DNA of 64,000 nt from Hormiphora californensis (GCA_020137815.1 CM035356.1:3721063-3785062); one strand, 5' to 3'; positions 9,711 to 20,250 are shown, counted from the first letter of the stretch. Made by a program: numbers and translations. The notes: generated by a model not told the origin, from the letters alone.

Positions 9711-11362
9711 TGGCAGTTGCCGAGGCGGGGAGAGAGCTCCAGATTTGCCAGACAGGGCGAGGAGGGGTGGTGTATCAGCTGCCTCACCTGTTAAATTGCT
9801 CTCATCCTGATTTCCAGCCGGTCACTGTGCGGGTGTCTAAGCAGAATATCAGGACGTGGGAGACCAGTGTTCGGGGAATTAAGATAATTCGGAGAACCTG
9901 TAAATGTAAAACAGGATTCTTGGGGGATGTCAGTCGTCAGAAAAGCCTGAGGACGGAAAAGCTTCCTCGTGGTATAGTAGCAGCTCTCTTCAGGCAGGGA
10001 GGGTGCGTTGATCCAGCGGGCAGATTAACCCTCACCTCAGGAGGAAGGGATTATCAATGCAGAACGGACTGGATGAAGACAACCACGACGGAGGTTATGG
10101 AATGCCGGTATTATAAAGGGAAGATACAGAAGGCACACGGGGATCAGGCAAGAACTGATATCACCGGGTTTCACGGCTGCGACTACGAACAAGGGGAGTG
10201 TAGAGCAACCAGTGGAATCTACCTCCAATGGGAGCGGGCGGAGACAGAGAAACTGCCATATGTGGAACAAGGAAGGTACCAGGCGGTAAGCACTGGGAAA
10301 CACCTACTGGTCCCGGATCTGGGCTTGGTACTGAGATCCACTGCCATGGACGGGGTATGGATAAATGGCCCTTTCCGAGCCAACAGAGAGGAGGAACGAA
10401 AAGGCAAGGAAAGCAAGCTGAAGGCGGGCGATGAAAGCCTGGACGCGTTGCGGAAAGAGGTCAACGCTCGGCTGCAATATGTGTTAGAGGTGATTAAGTC
10501 TCCCAGGGCTAAGTTAGAGTACCTGTGTGACCTATATAATGAGGTCCGGAAGACGGAGAGACTGACAGCGTACGAGAACCCAGCCCAGTACGCCCGAATT
10601 AAGTTGCAGCAGGAAGCAATCACCGCGGTGGCAGCAGGGGATTACCTCATCATCTACCCTTGCCTACAAGTGAGGGAATGGAGATGGAAGACCTCAACAA
10701 AAACAGACAAATGTTATGAGGGACTGGCCATTGAATTCAAACTGTCAGAGGAATCAACATGGATACCAGGGTTCTTCGATAGCCGAACCAGCGAGTTGAA
10801 ACTGACGGAAACTCCGGTTGATTGCAGTCTGAAGAAAGCGCGGGCCACCCTGCTGGGAGGAAAACTGGAATATCACCCAGTTACCGGAGAGCCCCGAGTC
10901 ATTAACACAACGGGAGCCACCGCATTGGATAACTCGGTAACAGGAGTACCGATGATCGACCTACTGGACACCGAATGGGTGTACAACCCTGAGGAACTTG
11001 GTTCAGAGGAACTCGATCGAATAGACGAAGAAGAAGGAACGGGAACTAAGGAGCCTCACCTGGCTTGGCGAGTTCTCGGAATCACCTCAATCTCTTGGGA
11101 GGTGGTGGTGAATGCCCTCTGGGAATGGTTCACCAGAGTGGTGTGTATATGGCTAGTCATACGGGCCTGTTGGAAGGCTCCTATTAAACTGCTGGCCAAG
11201 GAAGTGGAAACAAAACTGAGGTTCCGGAAGGTAGACCGAAATGACTCGCCGGTAAGGAGCGGAACCAAGAGGGACGCTGCTACCCCCCCTGTTGCGGGGA
11301 AAGGCAAGGTCCGGAAGCTGTCCGAGGGAGGAGAGAGTAGAGGAGGAAGCATCATTGGGTAA
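9710..11362 (+). CDS. Envelope-like membrane glycoprotein 1 of the LTR element
   Basis: 550 residues. The ORF is Cys-rich over about residues 10-170, where a glycoprotein ectodomain would lie (ICQTGRGGVVYQLP, HLLNC, CKCKTGF, GCDYEQGEC). It has a charged helical middle (about 220-300), a second Cys/Trp-containing part, and a hydrophobic stretch near residues 462-487 (ALWEWFTRVVCIWLVIRAC) followed by a basic tail, as in a type I membrane protein. There is no signal peptide at the ATG, and the ectodomain-like sequence starts within ten residues of it. This suggests a deletion joined gag to the body of an env gene. The family is unassigned; a glycoprotein of the kind carried by other LTR elements and RNA viruses is likely, but I could not match it. 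Confidence 0.6.
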   Translation: MAVAEAGRELQICQTGRGGVVYQLPHLLNCSHPDFQPVTVRVSKQNIRTWETSVRGIKIIRRTCKCKTGFLGDVSRQKSLRTEKLPRGIVAALFRQGGCVDPAGRLTLTSGGRDYQCRTDWMKTTTTEVMECRYYKGKIQKAHGDQARTDITGFHGCDYEQGECRATSGIYLQWERAETEKLPYVEQGRYQAVSTGKHLLVPDLGLVLRSTAMDGVWINGPFRANREEERKGKESKLKAGDESLDALRKEVNARLQYVLEVIKSPRAKLEYLCDLYNEVRKTERLTAYENPAQYARIKLQQEAITAVAAGDYLIIYPCLQVREWRWKTSTKTDKCYEGLAIEFKLSEESTWIPGFFDSRTSELKLTETPVDCSLKKARATLLGGKLEYHPVTGEPRVINTTGATALDNSVTGVPMIDLLDTEWVYNPEELGSEELDRIDEEEGTGTKEPHLAWRVLGITSISWEVVVNALWEWFTRVVCIWLVIRACWKAPIKLLAKEVETKLRFRKVDRNDSPVRSGTKRDAATPPVAGKGKVRKLSEGGESRGGSIIG

Positions 11363-11754
11363 GAGTTTTGTTCAGACACGTAGTAAAGTCTGTATTCTCC
11401 GTGTTCCCAGATGGGAACAAAGGAGTGTGTGCGTTTCCTGTCAAGTTATGTCTGTTCGGGGAATTGGGCCCAAAAAATACCTCGACCGACATGCTGACAG
11501 TGACATCTCGAGATAAGAGCATGCAATAGAAAGAGAAGAGAGATGCCATATGAAGGGGCCTAACCCCCCTTGGTGGCGGAGACATGTAACGATCGTTTGG
11601 AAGTCAGGTGGGGTGAAGTTGAGTAGTTGTGAAGTGTCGAGAGTGAGTCACACCCCATGTAAAGGCCTGACGGAGAAGAGTAAAAGTCGGAGACAAAGAA
11701 ACGAAGCCTTTGCATGACATTGACCTCCGACTCTCCCCCCATTTAATCCAGCCT

Positions 11755-11761
11755 CCTCAGA
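11755..11761 (+). promoter_or_regulatory. Candidate splice acceptor for env mRNA
   Basis: A pyrimidine-rich run (11724-11758, with CTCTCCCCCC and CCTCCTCAG) ends in AG at 11759-11760. Reading the downstream frame from 11761 gives a hydrophobic leader ending VGGAMA, just ahead of the Cys-rich ectodomain. An acceptor here would supply a signal peptide that the unspliced ATG lacks. Confidence 0.55.
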
Positions 11762-13957
11762 TTACAAATACTACCAATATTGTGCCTCCTGGTGGGAGGA
11801 GCAATGGCGAATTACGAAGAGAAGACGGTGATTGGTGAGACAACCGGTATATCCTTGGAGAAAGAAGGTTTTCTACTGGATCGAAACGGGAAACACTACC
11901 GTTCCCTTTTCCTCAAGGTGCCCAGTCCCATCACCGCAAGCGAGGTATGTCAGGGTTTGTGTGGTGATATCTACAAATTTGTTGAAACACGGGCTAAGGG
12001 TAGGGTACTAGATTGTCCCACTACCTACTTTCGTGCGATTGGTAACTTAGCCGTGATCAATTCTATAACCCTTACTACCGACCACGTCGCCACACAATGC
12101 ATTCAGAGTTGCCTTCGGCACCCTGACTGCATGCAGGCGAGCATACAGGACCAGACTTGCATCCTCCGGTCGAGAGGACTGAAAAGGAGCGAGCTGGAAG
12201 ATGGTGCCTCCACAGATGCCGAATTCAATTTGGCGTGCATTTTCGAGAGGCAAGACAAGGGCTCCATCTGTGCGGCCATAGCAGAAGGCATGGGGCAAGG
12301 GGAGCTTGTCGCTCTACACCGAGAAAATGGTAAGTTTGTGAACAACACGTGGCAGGAACTTATGTCCCTTGTACCGAAGCAGAACAGCCGAGGTAAAAGG
12401 GGCATCCATAGCTGGCTCAACTCCGGTGGAATGGGTCTGAGTCTCCTGTCGAACGGTTACAATCTTTGGGCGACTTCGTCTTTGAAAAGACATGTAGGGA
12501 AAGTGGAATCGGGCTTTGACGACTTCAAAGCAAAGCAGATGCATCTGGATCGAGAGCAGATTGAGGTCGGGGAACAGATAGTTTCAGTCCTGAGGTCTCT
12601 TGATTCCAGGATGCAGAGAGAAGAATGCGAGGACAATGTGAGTATATTGCGTCTCCTTGATCAGCGGCGGCTACTCGGTTGGCGTTTCTACATCGAGCAG
12701 CTCTACCGCGGAACAGTAGGAGGGGGATCGATAGGGGGAATATCTCCCGTCATTTTTCCCAGAAGCTACATGGCAACCTTGATCTCACAGGATCCTCAGC
12801 TTAACGCCACTATCTATCGAGACAACTGGGAGTTAGCGTACCAGTTGGGAGAAGCAGTAGTCATCGCACAAGAGCAGAGAGAAGGTCACTTCTCCGTGCA
12901 TGTAGTTATCTCCCTCCCCGACCTAGGCCAACAGGAATTGAGGCCCGTATACAGCATTCTACAGACAGGAGTAGTACTGAACGGCTCTAATTGTGGCAAG
13001 TTCGACCTACCCCAGCGAGTATATCTCGATAGGGAACAATTCTATGAGCTCGAAGACACTGTCTGCGAGAGGAGGGGCAAGCTAAGCCTCTGCTGGGGGG
13101 GAGCGGGATCAACTCGTAAAGTAGTCTCTTGTCTGAATGATGAAGAGGAGTGCAACTTGGTTTTGGAACCGTGTAGCACCCAAGTAAGGGAGTCCAGGGC
13201 AGGTATCCAGGTCCGCACTCGGGACGAGGTCCGTGCCGCAAGAAAAGACACTCCAGCGGAGTACTCGAGAGTTAAGTTGGGACCAACAGGGACCAGATTC
13301 TTCAACAGATCAATGTATTCCGGACTGATAATTGGAGACTACCTGAGGATAATGGAACCACGAGACGGGGAAGTGGAGCTCCGAAGTCTCCCCAACCCGG
13401 ATGAATGGGCAGCAACGATGGCCAAGAAGTGGGAGAAGCATCAGGAAGAGAACCTCACTAGAATCGCAGCTTCCCTACAAGAGCAGAAGGAGGTCCTACA
13501 CCGAATGAAGGAGACCAACCAGGAAGTCCGCTGGAAAGAGGTACTCGTAGTAGTAGCTTCAGTTTGTGGGTCTCTGGGGGTCCTCATAGGTCTGGGGTTG
13601 TGTGTGAGGGCGAAGATTGCGAGTAACACCCTAGAAACAGTAGTTGAGGAATCGGGGTATGAAAAACCAGCAAGTGAGCCTGGCCTCTCACCTCCCCCGT
13701 CTCCTCTCGGTCCGCGTAGTGTATCCCCACGTATAGAGATACAGGAAGCAGAGTACGAACCTATAAAGGAGGCAGAATACGAACCTATGATGGACCAGCC
13801 CCGAACAGGAACTGTGACCTTCCCAATACCGAGAAGAGAAACCCCTGGCACTCCCCGTCGTCGAGTAAACCCTGGTATTGTCCGATTCTCTGAAATTCTG
13901 GCGGCTAACCAGCAGGAAGCAGAGGCTGAAATCCTTACTGGAGACAACACATTGTAG
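11761..13957 (+). CDS. Envelope-like glycoprotein 2, class I fusion type, with PAN-like surface part
   Basis: The first ATG is at 11804 (717 residues), but the frame is open from 11747 and the likely spliced start is at 11761. Order of parts: hydrophobic leader; a Cys-rich segment whose spacing (CIQSCLRHPDCMQ...CILRSR, near 12100-12175) resembles a PAN/apple module; a furin-type site SRGKR ending at 12400; a Gly-rich segment that could be a fusion peptide (GGMGLSLLSNGYNLW); a heptad-rich helix; a second Cys-rich part; a membrane-proximal coiled coil; and a transmembrane span near 13540-13605. A cytoplasmic tail of about 115 residues follows, with two EAEYEPI/M-type repeats. The arrangement resembles baculovirus F/errantivirus Env proteins by layout; homology is not shown. 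The ORF is uninterrupted. Confidence 0.7.
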
Positions 13958-14756
13958 GAGGAGTCACCTCACAGGTAACTATAAAAGCCCAATATGCGAA
14001 GCTGACGTCACTGCAATGAAATTGTGCATACCGTATTGGATAGTAATCAGCTGCTAGTTTTACGTTTTAATGCTGCAACGTACCCTTGCAACGAACTGAC
14101 GTGAACCTTGTTTTCGGTACACACAATACTCAGCTGCTAGTTTCATGTTTTACTGCTGTTTTACTGCTGTTTTAATTCTGCAACGTGCAAAAAAGTCTTT
14201 TTGATCACGAATAGAGAGAAGGCTTGAAACTTTCTATTTGGCCAGACTATTATATTTGATTTTGACAGAGAGAGAAGCTGAAAAATTTCCTTCTTGGCCA
14301 TATATTAAGGATATATTAAGAAATATGGAAGAGAGTGTGTGATTTTTAATGTTACCCGGCTTGGACTCAGACTAGCTTTTAATAATGGAAATGCGAGAGT
14401 TTGAGTGAGAGGGCAGCAGTTTTGGCCCAAGATTTATAATAAAATGATTTACTAAAAAGAGGGAGGTGTAAGATATGTAATTTAAATGTTAATGTGTGTA
14501 AATGAAACTCCACGGACTGTTTTTGGAGTTGGGGTGGAGGGCACCGCAGGCACCGCAGATTCCTGGAGGGCTCCAGACTTCTCTCTTTCCTGGCAACTCT
14601 AACTTGACCTACCTACGTCTCCTCAGTACCTTCTATCGACATTCAAATCAACTACATTCAGATCACACACCGTACGGAAGCGCCCTTCCTTCTAAACGCC
14701 GAGTGCAGTATACCCAGTTTCAAAAATAGAGGAGGACTTTATCCAGAGTGTGGGCG
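13958..14756 (+). other. Untranslated 3' interior of the LTR element
   Basis: There is no convincing ORF. A segment TCAGCTGCTAGTTT is present twice (14047 and 14129), each followed by a diverged copy of ...GCTGCAACGT. The bases just before the 3' LTR (GAGTGTGGGCG) are only weakly purine-rich. A better purine run, AAAAAGAGGGAGG, sits at 14454-14466, so the polypurine tract cannot be fixed. Confidence 0.4.
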
Positions 14757-15588
14757 TGTATGCGGTGCATGCAGAATGGTAAAGTCTTACCATGTTCCTG
14801 ATAATCGGGGTTTACCCTGATCATTCCGTTGGATCACAGAGAGAGATAGATCGTCTCTCTCTCCCCTCTCTTCTGTCGGTCATCCGCAATCTCCGAACAA
14901 TGGTCGAGTAGTTGACAAAGAACTATTCATAACGACAAGAGGAACGACGCCGACGTGACAGGAGATTTCCATTTGTTATGATCAACGGACAATGGCAACA
15001 ATGGAGCAGTGATCGCCGATGATTGAGATTTGACAAGAGATCCCCTTTTGTGAGGACAAAGAGATGAATGGCAACAATGGACGAACTAGCGTCGGGTGAT
15101 CAGCTTTACCACGAGACATCCATTGTGGGCGACAACACCAACAAAGGGACAAAGAGGTCAAGCCGGATGTAGTCAGGCGGATGAGAGGTCAGCGAGCTCG
15201 AGGATATAAGTGAGGAACTTGAGGACCAGAGAGCAGTTCTTTCTTCGGAGACGAGCTTAGGCTCATGAACTCTGTACTGAGAGTGAGAGTGTTGGTTATA
15301 TTCTTTCTATCTTTTACCCCCTCAAACTACCTTGTGCTCGATCTATACCCTTAGCGGAAGACACATGAAGGAGGCAACAGTAGCTCATGGCAGGGGCCAT
15401 GGGACGTACGGTTGACTCTGTGTATTGCTTGAACCCCGAGATATCTAGTGAAACCTAGTGAGACAGCGGTGAGATTGGAGATGGTCATAGAGTGAGCACT
15501 TGAGATGGAGAGTGAGTTCTGGCCTTACAAGGAGGGCACCGTCTTTAGGTATCCTAATTGCAGGATACAGTGTCTCATTATGTTTACA
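14757..15588 (+). repeat. 3' LTR
   Basis: 832 bp, apparently identical to 6458-7289, followed by CGCG, which also precedes the 5' LTR. Confidence 0.9.
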
Positions 15589-15948
15589 CGCGGATAAGTA
15601 ATCGCGGATAAGTAATCGCGGATAAAAATCGCGGATAAAAAATCGCGGATAAAAAATCGCGGATAAAAAATCGCGGATAAAAAATTGCGGATAAAAAATC
15701 GCGGATAACGTTTTTATCTCTTTTTAGGTAATTTGTGGTCATTCTCAGGTGATTTTGATCGATTCCAGGTCATTTTGCTCATTTCTATGTCAATTTGGCC
15801 ATTTCTGTACCATTTCTTGGCCACGTTGGTCAATTCTAGTTCATTTCCAGGTCATTCCTGTATATAGTGCATTGTGCTAGACCATTTTCGTGTGGATTTA
15901 GATGGTTCTAGGACACTTCGGTCACATTAGAGTCCTAAAAGTATCCAA
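15589..15948. repeat. FB-A left arm, inner part
   Basis: After the target duplication the 14-mer array resumes (GCGGATAAGTAATC, then GCGGATAAAAAATC) up to about 15710. A non-repetitive stretch of roughly 235 bp follows and is matched in reverse complement by 15965-16190. Confidence 0.75.
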
Positions 15949-15959
15949 ATATACACATA

Positions 15960-16839
15960 AATTACTCGTAATTGACCAAAGTGTCCCAGAACCATCTAAA
16001 TCCACACGAAAATGGTCTAGCACAATGCACTATATACAGGAATGACCTGGAAATGAACTAGAATTGACCAACGTGGCCAAGAAATGGTACAGAAATGGCC
16101 AAATTGACATAGAAATGAGCAAAATGACCTGGAATCGATCAAAATCACCTAAGAATGACCACAAGTTGCCTAAAAAGAGATAAAAACGTTATCCGCGATT
16201 TTTTATCCGCGATTTTTTATCCGCGATTTGTTATCCGCAATTTTTTATCCACGATTTTTTATCCGCGATTTTTTATCCACGATTTTTTATCCGCGATTTT
16301 TTATCCGCGATTTTCTATCCGCGATTTTTTATCCGCGATTTTTTATCCGCGATCCGCAATCCGCGATTACTTATCCGCGATTACTTATCCGCGATCCGCA
16401 ATCCGCAATCCGCGATTACTTATCCGCGATCCGCAATCCGCGATCCGCAATCCGCGATTACTTATCCGCGATCCGCAATCCGCGATCCGCAATCCGCGAT
16501 TACTTATCCGCGATCCGCAATCCGCGATTACTTATCCGCGATCCGCAATCCGCGATTACTTATCCGCGATCCGCAATCCGCGATCCGCAATCCGCGATTA
16601 CTTATCCGCGATCCGCAATCCGCGATCCGCAATCCGCGATCCGCGATCCGCAATCCGCGATCCGCGATCCGCAATCCGCAATCCGCAATCCGCAATCCGC
16701 GATCACTTATCCCCGATCAGCAATCCGTGATTACTTATCCGCGATCCGCGATCCAATCCGGGATTAATTATCCGCGATTTTATCCGCGATCCGGGACATT
16801 ATCCGCGAATCCGCGAATCCCCGTTTATTAATACCAGCT
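15960..16839. repeat. FB-A right arm
   Basis: The reverse complement of the left arm: inner non-repetitive stretch 15965-16190, 14-mers to about 16350, then mixed ATCCGCAATCCGCG units and the terminal CCCCGTTTATTAATACCAGC. Reading frames of 179-191 residues here, with repeated AIRDP/AIRNP, come from the repeat and are not genes. Confidence 0.85.
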
Positions 16840-16840
16840 A

Positions 16841-19800
16841 AAGTATAAAAGTATAAAAGTATAAAAGTTATTAATTAGATTAAGTTGAGTAATTGGATAA
16901 TAAGGATAATATAGTAAGTAGATGATTAAATAATTAAGTGAGAATTAAGTGTAATAAATTAAATAAAAACTGTGGTAAAAATATTAAAAAGCATGAGATG
17001 GCCGATGCAATGAGAACAATTAATAAAGCTAACAGCTTCGAGATTAACGGTTAATAGTAAACTAATAAAACTGTGATAATAATGATTAGACGGGAGATGG
17101 GTGGTGGGAAGGGTGATGAGAGGATAGAACTTAAAGGTGATATCAATAGTAATTAAAGCTAACATTAAAGCATGATATTAATCTCGGTAGTTAAATAAAG
17201 GATAGAGCTACTGGGTTAGAAGATCATCTCCAAATGCTAGGCTATCATAGACTTCACTGACTAACATTCTAAACTTGTGTTTGAGGTTTCTATCTCTAGT
17301 GAAGATCAAAGGTATGTGAAAATTGGCATTGCAGACCGAAAGGGGTAGACACTGGTCCCTAAGAGCTGTCACTGCACCAGCCGCCGTACACTGGAATAGT
17401 TTATGGTATGGAGAGTCCAACTGCTCACCACATTCCAAGCAGTAGGGTTCTTCATTCGCCTGGCCACGACCCTGGACGGAAAATGCAAAGTTCTGGAACC
17501 TTAAATTGTGTCCGTGTATGAAATCAAGGATCCTCGTTGAAGTTTCTCTGTTCATTGATCTTGTAACAAGTGGGCAAGCAGCAACGGCGCCCGTGTCCAC
17601 ATATTTTTCCAAGTCTTCAATCAATCCAGTTGTTTGCCCTCTTATAATGTCTGGAAGGGATGCTCAAACGTAGTCGTCCCATATCTTGGAGAAGTATGCA
17701 TCCATATCTTCTTTGGAGTAGTGAAATCTTTCCGAATCATACGTCATGAGGTCGCACTGCCTTAAAAAGGACCGTCTTCCTGTCTCCCTCCCAAGGTCTC
17801 CATCCTGTTCACAATCTCCCCACTCGAGGTACCTCTTGACATTCGTCGTGTGATGGTAGAAGTAGTGACTAGGCTCGGACTCAATTTGGTAGAGTTTAGC
17901 AGTCATCGTGTCCCCCGCTTTTAGTCCTTTAAGGATGAATTTCGTTGTTAGAATATCCAGGGTCAGTTTCAGTGGAGGAACACCTGTTAGCATATCTGAC
18001 AGTACGCCTGAGATGTGGAACTGGCTGCCGAGGATTTTCAGTTTTGCTCTTGCAAGAAGGTCCTTAAAATAGTCCAAGCGATGCTTCAGCCAGAGCGGCG
18101 CTGCATAAAGCAGTTTAGTAAGGACGACAGTTCTAAATAGAAGGGACAACGCAGAACTGTTCATTCCTGCTGTTCTAGTGGTTGATCCGGAAAGCTTGTT
18201 CCAAGTAAACCAGCAGTTCTGAAGTGTGTAACTTGCATGTTTCTTGAAATTCAGCTCTGAATCCAGATACACACCTAGTACCTTACTGGAGTCGGCATAG
18301 TTAATAACCTTGGATCCAAGTGTCATCCTTGGAAAGTCAACTGGTTCACTTCTTTTCGGGAGTATCACCAAGATTTCCGTTTTATCCCTTTCACAATTCA
18401 CAACGAGTCTCCACCTTCTACACCATGCCTCCATGTAGTCCAGTACCGATTTCATAGCCAAAGCACATTCCTGGTTACTTCCTGTAACCACAACTGTCCC
18501 ATCGTCAGCAAATTTGAAGCTCTCACTACATCCTCGAGCCTGAGTTGGAAGGTTTCTTGTCGTCAGCAGGTCTGCAACATACAAAATAAACAAGAGTGGG
18601 GACAAAACTCCCCCCTGTGGTAGTCCGATCATAGTGCATCTCCTAGTTCTTCCCACTTTTCCATTGATCTTAAGCCTGACTCATCTGTTCGACAGCATGC
18701 AATGAAGCATTAGAAGAAGAGAACCTTTGATACCAAAACCATGGAGCTTGTAGATAAGACAAGAGATAGGTACGCTATCAAAAGCCTTCTCAAAGTCAAT
18801 AAGAAGGATAAACGCAGTAGCTTTTCGCCTACGGTTTTCATGGAGAGTTGATAGCAACCGATACAGGTAACGGGTGGTACTTCTAACTGGTAGGAAGCCT
18901 TCCTGCTCGTCATCTAATATGTCCTCTTCATAGCAATAGTCTCTCATCCGCCGGTCGATGATCCGTTCTAGAATTTTTCCAATGTAACTCGTGACAGAGA
19001 TTGGGCGGAAAGACCCTGGGTTAAGGTAAGACTTCTTTCCCTGCTTCTTTATGAATGTCACGACTGCAGTATCCCAAGGCCACGTAGAAGACTTCAGGCA
19101 AAGTGTGAAGAACTCTGCTAAGAACGCCACCGCATTGTTTCCAAGGTGCTTAAGTAGCTTTGGGTGAACCCCATCTCCATCGACTGATTTACTTCCGGCT
19201 TTCTGTGTCGCAATTGCTGCCACGATCTCATCCACTGATACTTCTTTATTTAACTCATCCATTCCAACCAGTTCCTCTGTTAGAAATCCGTTCACCTCCA
19301 TTTCCACCTTTCTGTAGTGATCCTCATCAAAGCTTTGTGTCAAGAGATGTTTCCCTCCAAAGAATGTATCGAACAACAGTTTCTCCTTTTCAACTTCCCC
19401 ATGCCGAAGAACTCCATTATCTTGTAGACAACCGATGTAATTTTCTTCTGGTGTAAGGAACATTGATCTATACCGTTTCCAGAAGATCAGTGTTTCTGCA
19501 ACATTCAATCCCTCCAGTCGTTTGTGTATCCACGCGTTTTTCCCCCTTATCAGCTCCTCTTTAAACGTCTGTTTAGCATTCTCCAGGTTCTCTTTGTTCG
19601 TTAGCGTTCTTCTGTAACGGTATTTTTCCTGTGCTTCTTGAAGACACCTGGAAAGAACTGTTAGCTCTTCGGTCCAGTATGGTTTTGAGTGTAAACAGAC
19701 CACTTTCCTTGCGATAAATAGTTCACACGTCTCCTTTATACAGTCCAGCAGAAACTTATTCGCCTGTTTAGGGTCTGTCATCGTTGCTGGGTCCACTCTC

Positions 19801-20107
19801 CCCAAGAGATGATCCAGGTGGCCAGTCCATTCCTCCCAATCAGTATTCCTGAAGTCGTAGACACTTTTCCTAGAAGAGTCTGGGGTTCGGGTTTCTATTC
19901 TAGCTAAAATCGGTAGATGTCCTCTTGCTGGTGCTCCAGTGAAGATGCTGAGACCGTCCTCCTCATCCGCCCAAGGTCCATCGACAGGAGTTCCAGAATT
20001 CCCAAAACGTAAGATAAGATCAATGACACTTCCTCCGCCCGTACATAGAAATGTATTCGATAGAGGGGAAAGAATTTCACCACCAGATGAGCTGCAGAAG
20101 TCTTCCA
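16841..20107 (-). mobile_element. 5'-truncated non-LTR retrotransposon (LINE-B) flanked by GTATAAAA-type repeats
   Basis: A minus-strand element whose reverse transcriptase ORF runs from about 20107 down to 17208, followed by an AT-rich 3' UTR to about 16872. Its low-coordinate end abuts GTATAAAA repeats (16841-16871), directly at the FB-A terminus. Its high-coordinate end abuts a longer array of ATAAAAAGTGATAAACAGT units (20108-20250). Similar repeats on both sides suggest insertion into a microsatellite. The element starts inside the endonuclease domain, so it is 5' truncated. Confidence 0.65.
17208..20107 (-). pseudogene. LINE-B endonuclease/reverse transcriptase ORF with two in-frame TGA codons
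   Basis: One frame runs through the region and is broken by TGA at 18683-18681 and TGA at 17666-17664; no frameshift is needed. It has the end of an endonuclease (IDLILRF, RGHLPILARI), a linker, and reverse transcriptase motifs: SFRPISVTSYIGKILERI, FILLIDFEKAFDSV, then after the first stop IGLPQGGVLSPLLFILYVADL and FKFADDGTVVV. The C-terminus after the second stop has a CX2C...HX4C zinc-knuckle-like group (CLECG...HKLFQC). It resembles jockey/R1-type elements. Without a functional ORF this copy cannot move by itself. Confidence 0.75.
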
Positions 20108-20250
20108 GAGTATAAAAAGTGATAAACAGTATAAAAAGTGATAAACAGTATAAAAAGTGATAAACAGTATAAAAAGTGATAAACAGTATAAAAAGTGTAT
20201 AAACAGTATAAAAAGTGTATAAAAACAGTATAAAAAGTGATAAACAGTAA
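20108..20250. repeat. Tandem repeat of ATAAAAAGTGATAAACAGT
   Basis: About seven copies of a roughly 19-22 bp unit, lying between LINE-B and the PDE12 gene. Related GTATAAAA units are at 16841-16871 on the other side of LINE-B. Confidence 0.8.

Larger units (their letters stand above)
6458..15588 (+). mobile_element. LTR retroelement with gag and two env-like ORFs but no pol
   Basis: The LTRs at 6458-7289 and 14757-15588 are each 832 bp, start TGTATGC and end TTTACA, and look identical by eye, which implies a recent insertion. The flanks carry a 4-bp duplication CGCG (6454-6457 and 15589-15592) inside the foldback repeat. The interior holds a 1.6-kb leader, a capsid-type gag ORF, an envelope-like ORF that begins on the gag stop codon, and a second envelope-like ORF with a furin-type site. 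No protease, reverse transcriptase, RNase H or integrase motif was found in any frame, so this copy is non-autonomous and would need proteins from a relative elsewhere. Confidence 0.85.
6012..16839. mobile_element. Foldback element FB-A, long inverted arms of 7-bp subrepeats, split by an LTR element
   Basis: The ends are inverted copies: AGCTGGTATTAATAAACGGG at 6012 and its reverse complement ending at 16839, and the match continues through hundreds of bases. Each arm is mostly tandem 7-mers GCGGATT/GCGGATC and 14-mers such as GCGGATAAGTAATC. Removing the LTR element (6458-15588 plus one CGCG) rejoins the left arm (6012-6457 and 15593-15948) to a right arm (15960-16839) around a loop of a few tens of bases. 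This architecture matches foldback transposons of insects by organisation only. No transposase is present. The target duplication is unclear because the terminal AGCT is itself palindromic. Confidence 0.7.

Noticed and set aside
9710-13957. The two env-like ORFs as ordinary host membrane genes
   Set aside because: They lie between apparently identical LTRs next to a gag capsid gene, lack introns, and one has a furin-type site followed by a fusion-peptide-like segment.
16155-16767. Two overlapping plus-strand ORFs rich in RDYLSAIRNP
   Set aside because: Translation of the foldback arm repeat in two frames, not a protein.
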